This document shows positions 33,682-35,083 of a stretch of 35,083 nt of DNA, one piece after another (position 1 is the stretch's first letter; each line of letters starts with the position of its first letter). Under the pieces are notes generated by a model that did not search any database, was not told the DNA's origin, and was given only the letters and a program-made list of their open reading frames with translations. The position numbers were made by a program, and so were the translations under genes. The DNA is from an uncultured Ruminococcus sp. (lineage in GTDB: Bacteria > Bacillota > Clostridia > Oscillospirales > Ruminococcaceae). Where the stretch lies: the NCBI GenBank assembly GCA_937902395.1, contig CALGTV010000055.1:1-35083 (forward strand), written 5' to 3'.

Positions 33682-33832
33682 AAATCGCCTCACGGCAGTC
33701 TTTCTATGACAAATACCATTTACAGCGTTGTCAAACCTTGCAATACACAAAGTATTACTGCGGTTTGCCGCCTTGTAACTGATATTTGTCATATACGAAA
33801 TCCTGCTCGTGCTGCGTTTTTTAGAGAACCCC
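33670..33832. mobile_element. 163-nt fold-back (MITE-like) element
   Basis: Imperfect terminal inverted repeats (left GGGGACCTCTAAAAA, right read in reverse GGGGTTCTCTAAAAA, 13 of 15 match) flank a sequence that is nearly self-complementary throughout: TATGACAAATA on both arms, and CAAACC/GGTTTG with an inner GCAATAC/GTATTACTGC near the centre. Both ends are bordered by TTTA (33666-33669 and 33833-33836), a possible target duplication. No coding capacity. It covers the ribBA stop codon and the ribBA-ribH gap. It may alternatively act as a transcript hairpin affecting ribH. Confidence 0.65.
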
Positions 33833-33865
33833 TTTAGATTATTAATTAATAAGGAGATTTTTAAA

Positions 33866-34333
33866 ATGAAAACATATGAAGGCAATCTTATTCCAAGAGA
33901 TGTAAGAATAGGAATCGTTGTTGCACGATTCAACGAGTTTATTACAAGCAAGCTTTTAGGCGGTGCTGTTGATACTCTCAAAAGACACGACGTATCTGAG
34001 GATTCCATTGATATTGCGTGGGTTCCCGGTGCATTTGAAATCCCTCTTATTGCAAAGAAAATGGCTGACAGCGGCAAATATGACGCTATAATCTGCCTTG
34101 GCGCAATTATCAGAGGCAGCACCTCCCACTATGACCTTGTATGCAACGAAGCGGCAAAGGGTATTGCACAGGTATCTCTCAACAGCGATATCCCTGTGAT
34201 GTTCGGCGTTATCACAACGGAAAACATCGAGCAGGCTATTGAGAGAGCAGGCTCAAAGGCTGGCAATAAGGGCAGCGAGTGTGCAGAGGGCGCAATCGAA
34301 ATGATTAACCTTATCAGAGAGATTGAGGACTAA
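33866..34333 (+). CDS. ribH: 6,7-dimethyl-8-ribityllumazine synthase
   Basis: 155 residues, standard length. IGIVVARFNEFIT, WVPGAFEIPL, CLGAIIRGSTSHYDLVCNEA (substrate and catalytic His region), PVMFGVITTEN and AGNKGSECAEGAIEM are the family stretches. It joins the two precursors to the lumazine that ribE uses and forms the icosahedral shell. The frame extends to 33809, within the fold-back element, but ATG 33866 with AAGGAG upstream is the true start. It overlaps the HAD gene by one base (TAATG). Confidence 0.97.
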   Translation: MKTYEGNLIPRDVRIGIVVARFNEFITSKLLGGAVDTLKRHDVSEDSIDIAWVPGAFEIPLIAKKMADSGKYDAIICLGAIIRGSTSHYDLVCNEAAKGIAQVSLNSDIPVMFGVITTENIEQAIERAGSKAGNKGSECAEGAIEMINLIREIED

Positions 34334-34989
34334 TGGCAAATCTTATTTTTGACTATGACGGCACACTTCATCAGTCAATGAGGACATATGCCCCTGCATT
34401 CCGTGCAACCTGCAAAATGCTTGAGGATATGGGATATATGCCAGTAAAGGAGTACACTGACGATGAAATAAGCTACTGGCTTGGTTTTAATTCAACGGAT
34501 ATGTGGAATAATTTTCTTCCTGATGTGCCTGCTGATATTAAAGAAAAGGCGCGCATTTTCTTAGGGCAGGACATGGGACAGCGTATCGAAAACGGAGAGG
34601 GTGCATTATATCCCAACGCTGAAAAAGTCCTTGCAGAATTGAAATCACAGGGGCATACTCTGATATTTCTCAGCAATTGCCGTGTGAAGTACATGGAGCG
34701 ACATTCCAGAGTATTCGGACTTCATCGTTATTTCGATTATTTCTACTGCTGTGAAGAATTTGATTTTATTCCCAAATATCAGATTTTCCGACTGTTCAGC
34801 TTACAGCACAAGGGAAAATTTGTAGTCATCGGTGACAGATTTCACGATATTGAAACAGCTGTGAAAAATGGTTTGAAATCTATCGGTTGTAGATACGGCT
34901 ATGGAAGTCCTGAGGAGCTTTCGGCGGCTGATATAATTGTTGATGATATAACAGAAATTCCTGAATCTGTTAAAAAATTGCTTGCATAA
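34333..34989 (+). CDS. HAD-family hydrolase (phosphatase)
   Basis: 218 residues. Motif I is FDYDGTLH (two Asp), motif II lies near FLSNC, and motif IV is VIGDRFHDIETAV; the cap domain is the C1 helical type (about 15-90). It resembles PGP-like phosphatases. At the end of the riboflavin operon a good guess is dephosphorylation of the RibD product (5-amino-6-ribitylamino-uracil phosphate), the step for which no dedicated gene is present here, but other phosphatases of the family have unrelated substrates. Translation is coupled to ribH (TAATG). Confidence 0.88.
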   Translation: MANLIFDYDGTLHQSMRTYAPAFRATCKMLEDMGYMPVKEYTDDEISYWLGFNSTDMWNNFLPDVPADIKEKARIFLGQDMGQRIENGEGALYPNAEKVLAELKSQGHTLIFLSNCRVKYMERHSRVFGLHRYFDYFYCCEEFDFIPKYQIFRLFSLQHKGKFVVIGDRFHDIETAVKNGLKSIGCRYGYGSPEELSAADIIVDDITEIPESVKKLLA

Positions 34990-34990
34990 C

Positions 34991-35027
34991 AATAAAGCGT
35001 ACCACATTGAATTGCGGTACGCTTTAT
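34991..35027 (+). terminator. Terminator of the riboflavin operon
   Basis: AATAAAGCGTACC and GGTACGCTTTATT form a 13-bp stem with an 11-nt loop followed by TTTATA, 2 bases after the HAD gene stop. Nothing supported lies between here and the window end. Confidence 0.9.
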
Positions 35028-35083
35028 TTTATACCAATCCCTGAAACAACAGTAGACAAATCTAATGGCATAAATGGTGTATG

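Noticed and set aside
1..35083. CRISPR arrays, tRNA or rRNA genes, transposases, phage genes
   Set aside because: No regularly spaced repeats, no cloverleaf-like sequence and no such protein were seen on either strand.

Overview
The window looks like a chromosomal segment of a low-to-mid GC, Gram-positive gut-type Clostridia, most likely a Ruminococcus-like member of the Oscillospiraceae. This is inferred from the dnaG-rpoD pair, ftsE-ftsX followed by PcsB/EnvC-like M23 hydrolases and a CtpA protease, a GH130 mannoside phosphorylase, AGGAGG-type ribosome binding sites and TTGACA/TATAAT promoters. No tRNA, rRNA, CRISPR array, phage gene or transposase was found.

Positions 1-25,750 are carried almost entirely on the minus strand. 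In transcription order from the right they are: a GH130 phosphorylase; a ddl-like gene, DUF1934 and argS; a PucR/CdaR-type regulator; ftsE-ftsX, two tandem M23 peptidases and ctpA (cell-wall cleavage during division); phosphoglucomutase; two small unrecognised proteins; rpmE (bL31) behind a perfect promoter and a structured leader; a YigZ/IMPACT protein; dgt-dnaG-rpoD (replication and transcription); an EAL-domain protein fused to a beta-solenoid, then ychF; and an nfeD-SPFH membrane pair.

From about 26,000 the strand switches to plus. A degenerate galactokinase-like gene, cardiolipin synthase and an ADP-ribosylglycohydrolase lie in one apparent operon. Next comes a riboflavin operon with its own promoter, an FMN riboswitch and an attenuator terminator: ribD, ribE, a DUF4097-like lipoprotein, ribBA, ribH and a HAD phosphatase. 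A 163-nt fold-back, MITE-like element sits between ribBA and ribH and supplies the ribBA stop codon.

The most unusual points are: (1) the c-di-GMP phosphodiesterase-type EAL protein with about eight cytoplasmic beta-solenoid repeats, transcribed behind a structured leader that I cannot assign to a known riboswitch; (2) a full-length but active-site-less galactokinase homologue divergent from the GH130 gene; (3) a D-Ala-D-Ala ligase homologue lacking several ligand residues; (4) the lipoprotein gene and the fold-back element inside the riboflavin operon. All functional statements are read from sequence and family knowledge; no database search was run.
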